From Gordionus sp. m RMFG-2023 (Eukaryota; Nematomorpha; Gordioida; Chordodea; Parachordodidae): a stretch of 64,000 nt of DNA. Every line of letters starts with the position of its first letter. The first letter of the stretch is position 1. Position numbers and translations under genes: made by a program. Positions 12,711 to 24,000 of this stretch are shown here, piece after piece. The notes beneath the pieces are model-generated. The model was not told where the DNA came from and did not search any database. It saw only the letters and a program-made list of their open reading frames with translations. Location of the stretch: contig NC_088776.1 in assembly GCF_954871325.1 (NCBI RefSeq), forward strand, positions 45,154,569-45,218,568, written 5' to 3'.

Positions 12711-13017
12711 CCAGTGGCTAGGGTCATGCACGAGCTGCCAGAGGCCCGATTAGATCAGAACCGAGCATCGGGCTCGGACATTGAAAATATCTTTCTCGAA
12801 CTCGGGTCGGCTGTAAGAGGCAGAGCTACTAGAAACCCGACCCGAAGATATTAGAAATATTCTCAATAATCATTTTGTTTCATTGAAATGTCAATCAGAA
12901 TTACATTTCATTATTCATCTAACACATTTCACATATTCATTAACGTAAATTCCATCCTAAATTAACAATTTACTGTTATTCTGATTTGTATTGTGACTAG
13001 TTATAGCTTACTTACAT
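12711..13017. repeat. Decayed GGGCTCGG/CCCGACCCG repeat
   Basis: The stretch 12711-12845 is unusually G+C-rich (GAGGCCCGATTAG, GCATCGGGCTCGGAC, AACTCGGGTCGGC, AAACCCGACCCGAAG). It looks like a degraded member of the GGCCCGG element group that fills the following kilobase. No ends were identified. Confidence 0.45.
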
Positions 13018-13172
13018 CAGAGACCTGCAGAGGTACCATTTGCACGGCCCGGCCCGGATTTTTTTCAAAAATTTTTTATGTTCCCCGGCTTTTTTTTAAA
13101 AAAAATTTCAGGCCCGACCCGGATTTTTTTAAAATATATTATATTAATTTGTATTTATCTATCAAAATATAG
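13018..13172. mobile_element. GGCCCGG element (family A), left part
   Basis: Begins CAGAGACCTGCAGAGGTACC, then GCACGGCCCGGCCCGGATTT, an A/T stretch, and a second GGCCCGACCCGGATT. The left end equals that of 26110-26326 and mirrors the right end of 31516-31743. Its own right end is not visible; the next family member starts directly after it. Confidence 0.65.
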
Positions 13173-13762
13173 CAGAGATATGCAACGGCCTGGCCTGTTA
13201 GGATTTTTTATACAAGTTTTTAGATCTGATCCATTCCATACTATCAAGCTCCTTAATTTTTTTTACTAACCGGCCCTTAAGCATAAAGGTAAGACCTGAT
13301 CCGTTAAATTTTACAAAAGGTCGGGTCTGGCTCCTTAAATATTTTGCACAAATGTTTCTGTCATCACATTTATAATGTCTATAGAATTAATCAAAACTCT
13401 AGATTAAAATTCAAAATAATAATATCAAAGTTTTAATCTCCGAGCAGACCCATTAAAATTTACAAAATTTCCAGCCCAGCCTAAAATTTCCTATGAAATA
13501 ATAAATTGTCTTATTTTATTTATAAATTAAATTTAGAAATAAATTTTAAAAAAATGAGCTCATTGTTATTATTTAAAGTTTGTTCAAAGAATATCAAATT
13601 CAAAATTCATATGTTAGGACTGGCCTGGCCCTTTAATTTTTTGTACAATGGTCCGGTCTAACTCGGCCAGGCCTGGCGCATTATGAAAAAAATTAATTTG
13701 ACAGTTTATCTTGTGGATCCCCAGTGTTTCAGATGGGCTGGGCCAGATTTTATAGATCTCTG
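13173..13762. mobile_element. GGCCCGG element (family A) with target duplication
   Basis: Starts CAGAGATATGCAACGGCCTG and ends GGGCTGGGCCAGA ... TAGATCTCTG, an imperfect inverted pair. The flanks AAATATAG (13165-13172) and ATATATAG (13763-13770) match at 7 of 8 positions, as expected of an hAT-type insertion. Internal blocks repeat GGTCGGGTCTGG / GGCCTGGCCC motifs separated by A/T runs. It is longer than its relatives and may hold a nested copy. No coding capacity. Confidence 0.65.
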
Positions 13763-13880
13763 ATATATAGTATTTAATTCTGATTGAAAAAAAAATTCCT
13801 TTTTTTATCTGTATAAAAATCTTTGACTGAAAACTAACATCTCCTAATTAAGTAGCCTTAAGAAAAATTCTAATAGATAA

Positions 13881-14042
13881 TAGAGATCTGCAAAGCCAAA
13901 AAGCCCCACCCAAAGACCGGAAAAGTTTTTCAAAAAATTGCCTGGCCGGATTTTAAAAAAAATAATATAAATGGTCAAGCAATTTCTCTATAAAATATTT
14001 CGGGCGGGACCGTACATAATTACCAGGCATCGCAAATCTCTG
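13881..14042. mobile_element. GGCCCGG element (family A), short copy
   Basis: Left end TAGAGATCTGCAAAGCC and right end GGCATCGCAAATCTCTG form an inverted pair of the family A type. The core has CCTGGCCGGATTTTAAAAAA and TTTCGGGCGGGACCG. It is non-coding and about 160 bp long. No clean target duplication is seen. Confidence 0.65.
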
Positions 14043-14149
14043 ATTTTTTTGTATTTTGTTAGGCCAGCAGACATTAAAATTCATATATTTTATCGAATTT
14101 CAAGCGAATATTTTGATTTTGATTGATACTAATTAAAAATAAATTACAA

Positions 14150-14370
14150 TGGGTGTCTCCTGGTTTGAGTTATGCTAAACAGCCTAAAAAGCAAATGAAA
14201 AATCTGAAAAAAACAAAAGAAACAAAAACGAGAAAAAAAAATAAAAATTGAAAAAACAAAAAAAAGAAGAAAATAAACGAGAAAATAAATACGAAAAATA
14301 ACAATGCCACCAAATACTTAAAATAAACCTAAATAGGGTGTCCTAGTTCAAAACCTGTTTAGTCTACGCC
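14150..14370. repeat. Dispersed A-rich repeat (family D)
   Basis: GGGTGTCTCCTGG and ATGCTAAACAGCCTA are followed by about 120 bases of AAAAAACAAAA-type sequence, then ATGCCACCAAATACTT and GGGTGTCCTAGTTCAAAACC. The reverse complement of about 14160-14365 aligns well with 54965-55175, including the T-rich centre and the flanking TTAGGCTGTGTTTAG / CTAGGACAC blocks. It is therefore a dispersed element and not simple sequence. Its superfamily is unknown. Confidence 0.6.
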
Positions 14371-16088
14371 AACAGTAATTTAGTATCAAAATTTAGTCAA
14401 ACCTATAAACATTATTTCTTTATATTTTAGGAGATGTCAAACTAAAACACTAAATCTAATAATAATATAGCAAATTTACAAAAAATTAAACGAATTATAT
14501 ATGATATTATCCAATTGAAAATGCACAATACAGATATCAAACATAATTGATTTATAAAACGGTTGTTGTAGAAATAGAAAGGCATAGAGGGTAAGTATAA
14601 GAGCCTTAATTAGCACTGGGGAAAATTATATATAAATATGTTAAAAAACGTGATGGTAAGAAAATTTTACAAAAAATTTAACGGGGGGGGCAGACTTTTC
14701 ATAATATTTTTACCAATCGGGTCGGGCAATTCCAAAAAATATTATTTAGCGCAGGTCCTGGCAAAAATATTTCGGGTTGGGTAACTAGTGTAAAAAATCT
14801 TAACGGATCGGGCTTAATAGACCTCTAATTGGTAAAACACTGACTGTACAAAAATTATAATATATCTCAATAATTAAAATGTCAAATATTTAATTATGTA
14901 AATAGCCTATAAAATTAAATTTAATTAGTACAACAAATACTACAACTAACGTTATTCTAATTATATAAAAAATACAAATATTTGATATAATTTTAACGCC
15001 ATTATGCATTTATAAATCAAATATTTATTTTTGTAAATAAAACCTTTAAATAACTTAGTTTAAAAACTGGCATTTCTCCTTCGGATAAATTAGAGTATAT
15101 CATATTATTTATGTGTGATATAAAATTCGGGAATTATAATTGAATCATTACATTTAATGTTCACTAGCTGATATAAATACTATAAAGACTCAGTTTCTTC
15201 TTATCAAAAATATTATTTCGACTAAAATTTAATTATTTAAAGCCTTAATTTTGCCAACCGTAGAAATAAGTTAAATTTTTTTTAAAGAGGGGGCTCCACC
15301 TATGCCATTCTTAGCAGATCTTAAACCCGCCTTTCTTCGCCCTTCGGCAGGATTATACTTATCTTATCGTTTAAATAATATCCGTTAATATTAGTTTCCT
15401 AGTTTGTTTAAAGTGTTTTTCCCTAAAAAATTAAATTATATTAATCTTAAATTTTATTTTCAAAGAAATATTGTTTAATATAAATTATTTATATTCATTT
15501 TATGGGAGAGTTAGAAGTCAAGGAGTGAAAGAGTCACAATTTTGTTTGTTTATTCAAAAAGTCAAGTTAAGAAATATGTTAAAATGTACCTTTTTGAAAA
15601 CAGGTTCGGTGCAAGCTCAAAACGGGTTCGGTGCAAACTCGAAAAGGGTTAGGGATGTGGACTTTTTTTTTGAAAAATAAATATTTAAAACTTTTTAATT
15701 TTTTAAAATTTGTTTATATTAAATTTATTATTTGTATTTTATAAAATATTCCACTAATAATTGTCATTATCATTATATTACCATGATATTGATATACTTA
15801 CAGGCTTGAACAAACAATATAAATGTATCTATTTAATATAATATAATAAAATTTAAATATATTAGATAATCATAATAACTAATCTAATCTAATTTAAATA
15901 TATATTTCATTTGAATTTAGATTAGAGAACTGCAAAATCGAAATTTACCATGCCCCCCGAGCCGGTGGCAAATTTTTTGAATCTAGGTCCCAATTCTTAA
16001 AAAGGTTTATAAGCTATGTCCTAGTTCGACTTAATTTTGATACTTAATTAAACTAGGAAAATTTATTTTGGTATGTTTTAGTGTTTGG
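14371..16088. other. Intergenic stretch with decayed repeat pieces
   Basis: No supported gene. The stretch 14680-14835 carries ATCGGGTCGGGC / TTTCGGGTTGGG / GGATCGGGC blocks, and 15600-15655 a short GGTTCGGTGCAA duplication. The part 15915-16088 holds further CCCGAGCC and GTCCTAGTTCG motifs. The small 69-codon frame at 15471-15680 has no protein-like signature. Confidence 0.45.
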
Positions 16089-16285
16089 TAGGAATGTTAA
16101 AACACCCGATTCAGGTCAATTTTTAAAAAAGACCTGATTGAATTTTAACTAAATAATAATATGTAAGGCTGAAGATTTTTCTAGATGGCAGAAAGGTTTA
16201 GATCTCTATTTGCCAAATCTTGAGGCTTTTGGCTAAAATATTAATTGGGTTAAATATAGACCGAATAGGGTTTTTGACAACCTTA
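16089..16285. mobile_element. 197-bp hAT-like MITE (family B), perfect target duplication
   Basis: The inverted ends TAGGAATGTTAAAACACCC and CCTATTCGG (its mirror ends GACAACCTTA) are flanked by perfect 8-bp direct repeats GTGTTTGG at 16081-16088 and 16286-16293. Internally it shares GATGGCAG ... GATCTCTATTTGCC and GGCTAAAAT with the element at about 8857-9072. The 8-bp duplication points to hAT mobilisation. It interrupts an older repeat whose halves lie on both sides. Confidence 0.82.
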
Positions 16286-16739
16286 GTGTTTGGGGTTTTT
16301 TCCGTTTTTTTCTTTTATTTAGTAATAATTTAACCAGGATATGGCCATAGGGGGAAAATCTCAGACTTATACAATTTTAATATTATGCATTAAATTTAAA
16401 TATTCAGTGATAACTTTAATAATGTGATGTTTATCTATTATTTATTTTATTAACAAAATATGATATAGAAATAGCTGGTAAATATTTCCAACCTCCTAAT
16501 TTATTTTTAAAAATTTTATTTTTAAATGATTGTTGAATTTTTTTTTATTGTAATTTTTAATTTATATCTTCATAAATTAAAAAATGTAAAAAAAATTAAA
16601 TACAAACATATTGAATTAAAAATATTTTTAAAAATAACAAATAAGGATATATTAAAAATTACATATAAAAAATTATGTATATATTCTAAGAAATATTAAA
16701 GGGTATATATCACCCTAAAGAAGAGTGAATGCTTAAAAA

Positions 16740-17900
16740 TTTGATCGGCAGATTTCGAGAGAAATTTACTGACGAAGGTAAATCCTTCATTGGTGTTCCC
16801 TAGATCTGTCATTTTTCCCCTGTTTTTATGAAATTGAGGGCCTCACTTCCATTCCAAATATGCCTAAGGTAGTGGTAGCGATTTAACACAGTGTTCGTGA
16901 GGCTAGATTATTTGCTTATTTTAAGGATTTTTGCCTTTTCGATGCCAGAAAATTAGAGGTTGGACTTTGCTGCAAAATCAACTATAGTCCCAAGTAAGCG
17001 GGAGACTGTTAGTCCAGGGAATGAAGTATATACCATCGGGGCGTATTGCGTTTTTATTTGAAAGTCCACGGGCAAGATGAGCAGATATTTCTGCGCCTCT
17101 GGAAACACCAAACCCTAATTGGAGTGGCGACATGAATGAGGAAAGAGATTTCTTGATTCGTGAAGCAATGATTTTAGAAACAGCTCTTCAAAATAAAGAC
17201 CCTACAGCGATTGAGCGAATACCTCCGTTTTAAAAAGTGTTAGACAGGCACCAAAAAAGAGGCCCATTGAGAATTATATTTAACAACCTGGTAAAGTTCT
17301 GTAAAAGATTACACGGAACATTAAGTTTCAAAATATTTTGTGAAAATAGCATGAATGCCATCAAGGCCTCCAAAATAGTCTTTTTTAAAAGATCTAACAA
17401 CTTTATTTGTCTCGTCAATGTTAATTTCGGAAGCAATAAGATTGTTTTGGCATTAATAAACAAATTCTGAGTCACATATAGGGCGTTTTTGTAGCTTCTA
17501 GGGTGGACTCGTTATTGGGAGCTAAGGAGTCTTCAGAAGTCATAGCACGAAGGGCTGAGTTTATGTTAAGCTATTTATTTTATTTGAACCTATTTTGTTC
17601 TTACGGGCAATAGGGAGTGGATTAGGTTGGTAAGTGTGGTGTGTAGAAGCTGGTGGTGTTTGTTGAGTTGGAGTTAAGTCAGTAGCAACAGTTGAGGAAG
17701 GTGGGCTTATTAGATTTAATAAACTAAATGGAGGAGGATCTGTAGGTGTTATGCTTGGAGCCCTGAACCTTAGAATTTAGAGGATGGATGTCCATGAATT
17801 TGAAATTTCCTGGCTTTGGTTATATTTATAGACCTTTTACATATGGGACAAAATTCATGCATTTGAATCAACAAATGTTTTCTTAACAGTCAGTTATAAA
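16740..17900 (-). pseudogene. LINE reverse-transcriptase remnant, minus strand
   Basis: This block is visibly less A+T-rich than its surroundings. Read from about 17900 down on the minus strand, pieces of a non-LTR element ORF appear in the expected order. First comes a CPIC-type finger-like segment near 17840, then a Pro/Thr/Ser-rich linker (17560-17780). A block resembling the pre-RT signature SF ... GGLDGIHAI lies near 17360-17420, then RSIAVG (RT motif about 17210). FMSPLQLGFGVSRGAEISAH follows near 17100-17160, and EALNFIKTGEK near 16830. These match the reverse-transcriptase family with GGIRPIAVG and QLG(F/V)G..GAE signatures. Stops and frame changes are frequent, and no endonuclease or 3' tail was identified. 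Two mutually antisense frames at 17230-17475 are both products of this relic. Confidence 0.72.
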
Positions 17901-19018
17901 TATAACTATACCTTGTTATGTACATGCTTCAACATGATATTATTTATATAAAAATATATTTATGTTTTCTCTAGTGTTTTAACAAATTTATTTGTGCCTA
18001 TTCAAACCAAGAAAGGTGAAATATATAAGACATTGTGGGCCTCTTTTTGAAGGTTTAATATTATGATTGATAGTTTCTAAAAGTTATATATCATAGGTTG
18101 GGGAATTACTATGATCCAAAATTTGATTTTTCATTATTGGAAACAAATCATTAAATAAAAACAATCACAACAAAAAATTGGTTTGTAATAGTGAATAATG
18201 AAGAAAGGTAGATTGCAATAATTTCGAGGAAAATTCTGAATTTAAATATAAGAAAATATATAACCAAATAACATAAGAGATTGAAGTAATCGTTTTGATA
18301 AAAAAAAGAATATATTATATTTCACCAACATATTATTCATCAAAAATGAACATTAAGCCAGAAAATGGTCTAAAAATTTGATGAAATATTTTAGTGAACT
18401 TGTTGAGTATTAGTCGTTACTTTTTCTTCAAAAATACAAATCTTTAATTTTCTACAAACAATACAATTATGCATGCAGCTTAATAAATATATCAATTTAA
18501 AAAAATGTTTTTTGTGTTGGTTTCTCATAATTTATTATTAAAAAAATTTGAGTTTGGAAAAATCTTCAAAAAAATTTTGAGCAAAAATCTATTTTTTAGA
18601 ACAGATATTTTTGATCAAATTTTACCTAAAAGCCAAATTTTTTTTTTTAATAAAAAACCTTTTATATCCATGAAATTTTCACTCCTAAATAAAAAAATTT
18701 TCAACATGAAATCAAATATTTTTTTTTAAAACTCTTTTTGAAGTTTTTTTTATTCAATCAAACTCTGTAAAAAACATAAATATTAATTTCTCTAGTAGAT
18801 TTTTCTGGGGCAGTTAGAAAAACCATTTGCAGATAATTTGTCACAAACCCTCATCTAGCCAAAAGATTTTTTGATTCATAAATTGCAAAATACGAATGTT
18901 TTAAAAATTAACTAAGATATTTATTGTGCAAAGTATAAAGTTAATTTTTTTTTATCGTCATAAATTATCATATTTGATGAATTACAATTATGTTTGAAAA
19001 TATTTTTTTAAATAGAGA
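17901..19018. other. AT-rich intergenic stretch, no gene seen
   Basis: No recognised feature. The 74-codon frame at 18505-18729 is almost entirely Phe/Lys/Ile/Leu from T- and A-runs and is not protein-like. Confidence 0.5.
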
Positions 19019-19440
19019 GCAGACCTCGTCGCCCGGAGTCGGTTCACAAAGGTTTGCCAAAACTGATTGTTTAATTTTTGTGAAACGCCCGGCTCGAAAA
19101 TCAACGATTAAATTAGTGAAAAAAGATTATCGGGCATATGAAACCCAGTTTATTAACTACCCTATTTGCCAGAAACAAAAATATTACTTTTTTTATCAAA
19201 CACTTCAGGCTAATATAGCTAGCATCTTGAGAAATAAAAATAATAATATGTCCACGGTGAGCAAAGTAAAAAATTAGAAATTTAATCAGAATTATGAAAA
19301 TTAGAAATGAATGTTAATATTGAAAACTTTATCACGTCAATTCAAATGAAAGCCCACTCACCGAAATCAAAAATTGCGAAATCGACATGGAAGCTGAGCG
19401 AACCCGACGACTTAATAAATTACAATCAGATAGAAGTTAT
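19019..19440 (+). other. Coding-like island, unrecognised
   Basis: Base composition changes abruptly here, with CG-containing codons (CGTCGCCCGGAGTCGG, AACGCCCGGCTCG, GAACCCGACGACTT). A plus-strand frame inside 18990-19277 reads with mixed amino-acid use (TSSPGVGSQRFAKTD, RPARKSTIKLVKKDYRAYET). A second block at 19345-19435 reads KAHSPKSKIAKSTWKLSEPD. I recognise no family. It could be a host exon pair, a fragment of an unidentified transposon protein, or chance. No splice signals convincingly delimit it. Confidence 0.25.
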
Positions 19441-19918
19441 TTGTCAATATATCATATTTCTAACTTTATTATGATCTGTTTGATTGGAAAAACGCCCTTT
19501 CTCCGTGAGATATATTATTTATAAAACGATGAATGAATGATAATCCAACCAAACTGAGTATTGTATAAATATGCTAACCACTAAATTTAAACATGAAAAA
19601 AAAATTGAATAGGCATTTTTAGATAACTTGTTTTAATTTTTTTTGGTAGTAATTAAACATATGTTTACAAACCTAAGATAATTAAGTAACTAAGGACTTA
19701 AATCATATTTAGCAAAAAAATTTAGCGAATGGGTTTCTAAAATTCTGGAAGTAGTGTGCTGGTTATCTGCCATTCTTTGAAAGATATAGATTGTATTTGT
19801 AAGTAAATAGGAAGCCCTTTTAAACAATGGAGAAATAAATAAAACAATAAATTATAGGTATTCTTTATAAATAAAATGCAATCTTTTAAAATAGATCAAA
19901 TGTTGTATGCTGGGTTTA
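19441..19918. other. AT-rich spacer, nothing seen
   Basis: No coding or repeat feature recognised. Confidence 0.5.
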
Positions 19919-20775
19919 CATTGGCGTACGCAGCGGGGGAGGACAGGGGGACAAACCCTTCCCCCCCCCCCCCCCAAAGCCAAATGCAGATGCCGGATAT
20001 ATTTTACAAAAATATTATTGTTTATATTAATTTATATTTGTTAATATTCGTATCTCATATTAAATATATATTTTATTACATTTATTATCACATTCATAAG
20101 TTATTTTATCAATTAACTTCGATTTCAAGTTTTCCGGCGTAATATTTACTTATTATTTTCAAATTTTTAGTGGCGTATTATATCTACCATTTTCAAATTT
20201 CTAGTCAAATAAAAATTATTTCTGAAACTTCTGGTCCAACAGGGAAAAAGAAATTGCAACCTTGTCCAACGAGATAGAGCCTCTTCCATCAAGCACTAAC
20301 AGTTATTAAGGAGTTAGAAGAGCCAATTATTTGCTATTACTGAAATATTACAATGGCCTGAAAGAAATATTTCCTCAGAAGCCAGAAAATTATTGGATTC
20401 AATGCTTATTCCAAATCTTATTTCTCATTAAAATGTATTATTTAATTATACAACTATTTTAAGTATAACATTTCAAAAACATGACATTGATTTGATTTAG
20501 AAGATGAGAATAGCGGAGAGCATTTTATCAGAACTCAAGGAAATTAGGGCTAATGTTGATGAAGAATTTCATATTTTATATTTGTCCTCGACTTGTAGCA
20601 AGGCAAGCTCATCGTTAAAACATTAATATAGGATCAGTAGAAGAGTATATCTTAGATGCAGATACATTTATAACTCAAATAAATGAATTTTTAATATATC
20701 ATGCAACACTTACATCTGCAAATATTACTTCCACAAAAGCCTTCCCAACCTTTTTCAGATGGTGATAGAAAAAAA
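19919..20775 (+). mobile_element. hAT transposon remnant (ZMYM1-like), right end lost
   Basis: The left end CATTGGCGTACGCAGCGGGGG plus C/G runs is of the CAGTGGCGTA type. Downstream, the plus strand holds decayed blocks of the transposase middle: a TRWS-like segment (CPTR.SLFHQALTVIKELEE) at 20260-20330, then SILSELKEIRANVDEEFH near 20515-20570 and GSVEEYILDADTFITQINEF near 20630-20690. The last two blocks parallel the minus-strand transposase at 62.1-62.6 kb (ENIHEQVDTIRMNVD; GSTEEYYKISIF). Several stops and shifts are present. The right half is missing; a GGCCCGG element begins shortly afterwards. Confidence 0.75.
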
Positions 20776-20814
20776 TAATATTTGTTAGATTTTTATTATG
20801 AAGATGTTAAAGTA

Positions 20815-21054
20815 TCTATGAAGCCTAGGCTCGGCCCGGCTTTTTTTAAAATAAAATTTTCAGGCCCGGCCCGGATTTTTTAAAAATAAATTATATTTAT
20901 TTTTGATTTTTATAGCTAATAATAACGATTTCAAATATAGGCTGTTTTAAAAAATACAGCCAGGTTTGGGCGTTTTTTTAAAAAAATTCAGGTCCGGCCG
21001 GGGTGTTTTTTAAAAAAAATTTTGGGCCCGGCCCGAGTATCCTGCAGATCTCTG
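20815..21054. mobile_element. GGCCCGG element (family A)
   Basis: Four G+C-rich blocks (GGCTCGGCCCGGC, GGCCCGGCCCGGATT, GGTCCGGCCGGGG, GGGCCCGGCCCGAG) are separated by T/A runs. The right end TCCTGCAGATCTCTG is the family A terminus. The left end is degenerate. Non-coding. Confidence 0.68.
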
Positions 21055-24000
21055 AAAAACATACCAACAAATACAACATGTGAACAATAGTAGCGAAAAA
21101 TAATAGAAATTTTTAGTCATTTTCTCTTTAATTATATTCTGCGAGAGCATCACATCCATTCTGTTTTGTCTTCGATTTGGTAGAACGGATATAATCCTGT
21201 ATACCCGGATAAATACTATCAGGTAGATCTAATTTAGTAATCAGTGTTTTAAAGTTAAAATTGGCTTTTTTGGATAATATAATTAAAAAGGATTTATGTC
21301 ATAAGATTTTAGCTTATGTTTATACCCTCTGCCAACATTTTATTAATTCTTGATTTAAAATTTTGTTTTTTGATACATTATATCTAAGATAAAAATATTC
21401 TATCGCTTCTTCAAATTGATATAACCTTCTCCTTATTTACTATTTCTATAAAATCGTCTCAGAATTTTTCTAAAAATCTACGATTAAACAATATTATAGG
21501 CACATTTAATTTTTTAATCAACTTAGAAAGAAAATTTTCTACAAATTAAAATAAAAAAAGTGCAAAACGGGACGCTTCCCAAATATTCTATAATTCATAA
21601 GGTATCAATGTTTAATTTTTTCTATTGTCAAACTAGAATATACTCAATTGTATTATTCTACTAAACAATCACTTACCTTAGCGCTCGAGTGTAAAAAATT
21701 TTCTTTTATCGGTTTCAATTTCAACGTAACCAATCCACCTTATTTTGGTATATCACATTTTCCAAAGATGTCACAAGTCTATTTTGATTTGAATAACTTT
21801 CTATAATGCCGCTACTAAATTATAAATATCAAGGATTCCGCCTAAACATCGAGACTCATATTTGAAAAATGATAAAAAGTTCTTTTAATGATGAGAGTAA
21901 TCCTTTTTTTTGTATTTTATTCTAATAGCCTTAAAATGCTTTTTATATATTTGGTTTTATATTGCTAAGATATCAATTTTATAAATTTTCTTATTTTTGC
22001 CGATAACCTTTTTATTTATACTGTTTACAAACGGATTGAAGCATTTAACTAAAAAATATACCAGTTGCATTACATATTGGCCTAAGCTTTAGAATTGCAT
22101 TTTTAAAAGTTTAGCAAATCGCTTAGGACTACGTCTTAATATGAGATTCAGATTCATATCAAATTAATAATAATATAACTCTATAAATATAATGTGAATA
22201 TATTTTACTTCTATATCTATTAAATAAAAGGAAAAGAACACATAATATCTATCAAGATCCTAGAATTATGCATTTCAAAAATTTTTTGAACCGAGAGAAA
22301 CTTATTAAATTTAATATAATGGATTTTGAATTGCAATTTAAAATCCCATATTTAAGACTCAGCTAAAGTGTAAAGTTATAGTTTTTATTTCGATTAAAAC
22401 TTGTTTATCTTTATGACCACGAAAACTGATTGAAGAATTTGTATAAATACTAATCAAGCCTTAGAAAATTGAGGCACCCAGACTTTCAGTCGTCTTTAAT
22501 TTTCATTTTACCCTTGTAGCCAATCTTTCAAACTTTCTACCAAATAGATTGCATTAATTACTGATACATGCTTCATAGTTAATGCTTTCAAAAGTTAGCT
22601 GATCTCACGCCTAATATGTGATATCTTAGTTTTTGGAGAAATTGTTTAAAGAATATTAGAAATTTTATAAATTCTTCCTTCTGGCATGATGCTAAAGAAT
22701 AAATAAATAAAATAAAATTATTTAATGATTCGATAAGTTTTAGATTTAGAGTTTCCAAAAGTTTGACTCAAACCACGCCTAAAGCATGACGCCATAATTT
22801 TCATTTTGTTATTAACTAGAAATTTTTGTGATTCCATAAATGATTGATGAGTTGATACAGGCAAACCCAGATTTTTAATTCTTCAAAATTTTTATTTTGG
22901 CAGGATGACAATTATGACAATTTTTTCTTATATTGATAATATTTTTTTTTTGCTATCACCCAAACGCCATGAGGATTAAAATAATATACCATTCAACACT
23001 AAACATTGGTATACTTTCAGTCACTTTTTAATCGTAGGATTGGCCAAAATTTTCTTCTTAATTTTTTTTAAAAAACTTTTTATTGAAAGCACACATAGTC
23101 ACTAACATTGGCATTTAGAAATAGTACTTTCAATATTTCAAATAACTTTAGAGGATGTAAAGATATTTAATAAGTTACATATTAACACTTAACCCAGAAT
23201 TTAGCACAGACCGGGCAAATTAGGGTGTGAGGACAAAGCTCTCTATTAATACTCTAAGTAAGTAAATCGCCCAAAATATATTACTAATGTTCGTCTGTTA
23301 TTTTCAAAAATTGCATTTTCTTCTTTCTTTTTTTAAATGCAATGTCTCTCAAATCAAAACATGGGTTATTATTTATTAATATGTGGAATTCATAATGGCT
23401 TTGCCAAAAAAAATAAATATATCTTTTATTTTTAAATTAGAACAAATAAAAATATGGAACCAGATTGCACTTATTTAATATTTTAAAATTGACTTTATTT
23501 TTATAAGATAAATATTATATGATAATTGATAGACGAGCAACATAAAAGCAAGGATCTCAAAAAAAATTGTTAAAAGTTACTTTTTAAAAGTAACATGTTA
23601 TAATTATACATTCAAAACGAGATACTAATTACATAATTTTTTTTTAAAGTTTCCAATTAAATTACAAATTTAGTATAAATTATTTATCTAATTCATTATT
23701 TTTAATAAAAATTTTTTTTATTATTGCAAAAATAATTTTAAGATTTACAAATTTGAATCATAGAAAATTTTCAGTTTTTGAAAAAATTAACTATTATACA
23801 GATGTTGTACAACAACCATTTATATGCTAAAAAAAATTTTTTTTAATCAACATATATTCCTAATTGTGAATTTAAGTTTATCTTATACCTGGATCCTTTT
23901 AAAAAAAATTTTTTATAATCAATTTAAATAGTGGAGTTGGAAATATTTGAGTTTCCGAGAAACCCAACTTTTTTTTAAATCTAATATTTCATTGATTTGT

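Noticed and set aside
13078-13269. 63-codon frame across the GGCCCGG cluster, and a similar one at 26136-26327
   Set aside because: Both translate the G+C blocks of non-coding family A elements; reading frame and residues are not conserved between copies.
17237-17470. Plus-strand frame fully overlapping a minus-strand frame at 17.23-17.48 kb
   Set aside because: The minus strand carries LINE RT signatures, so the plus-strand frame is its shadow.
18505-18729. Phe/Lys-rich frame, and similar ones at 32309-32572 and 50256-50568
   Set aside because: Residue use is what random A/T-rich sequence gives. There are no motifs, and antisense frames are equally open.
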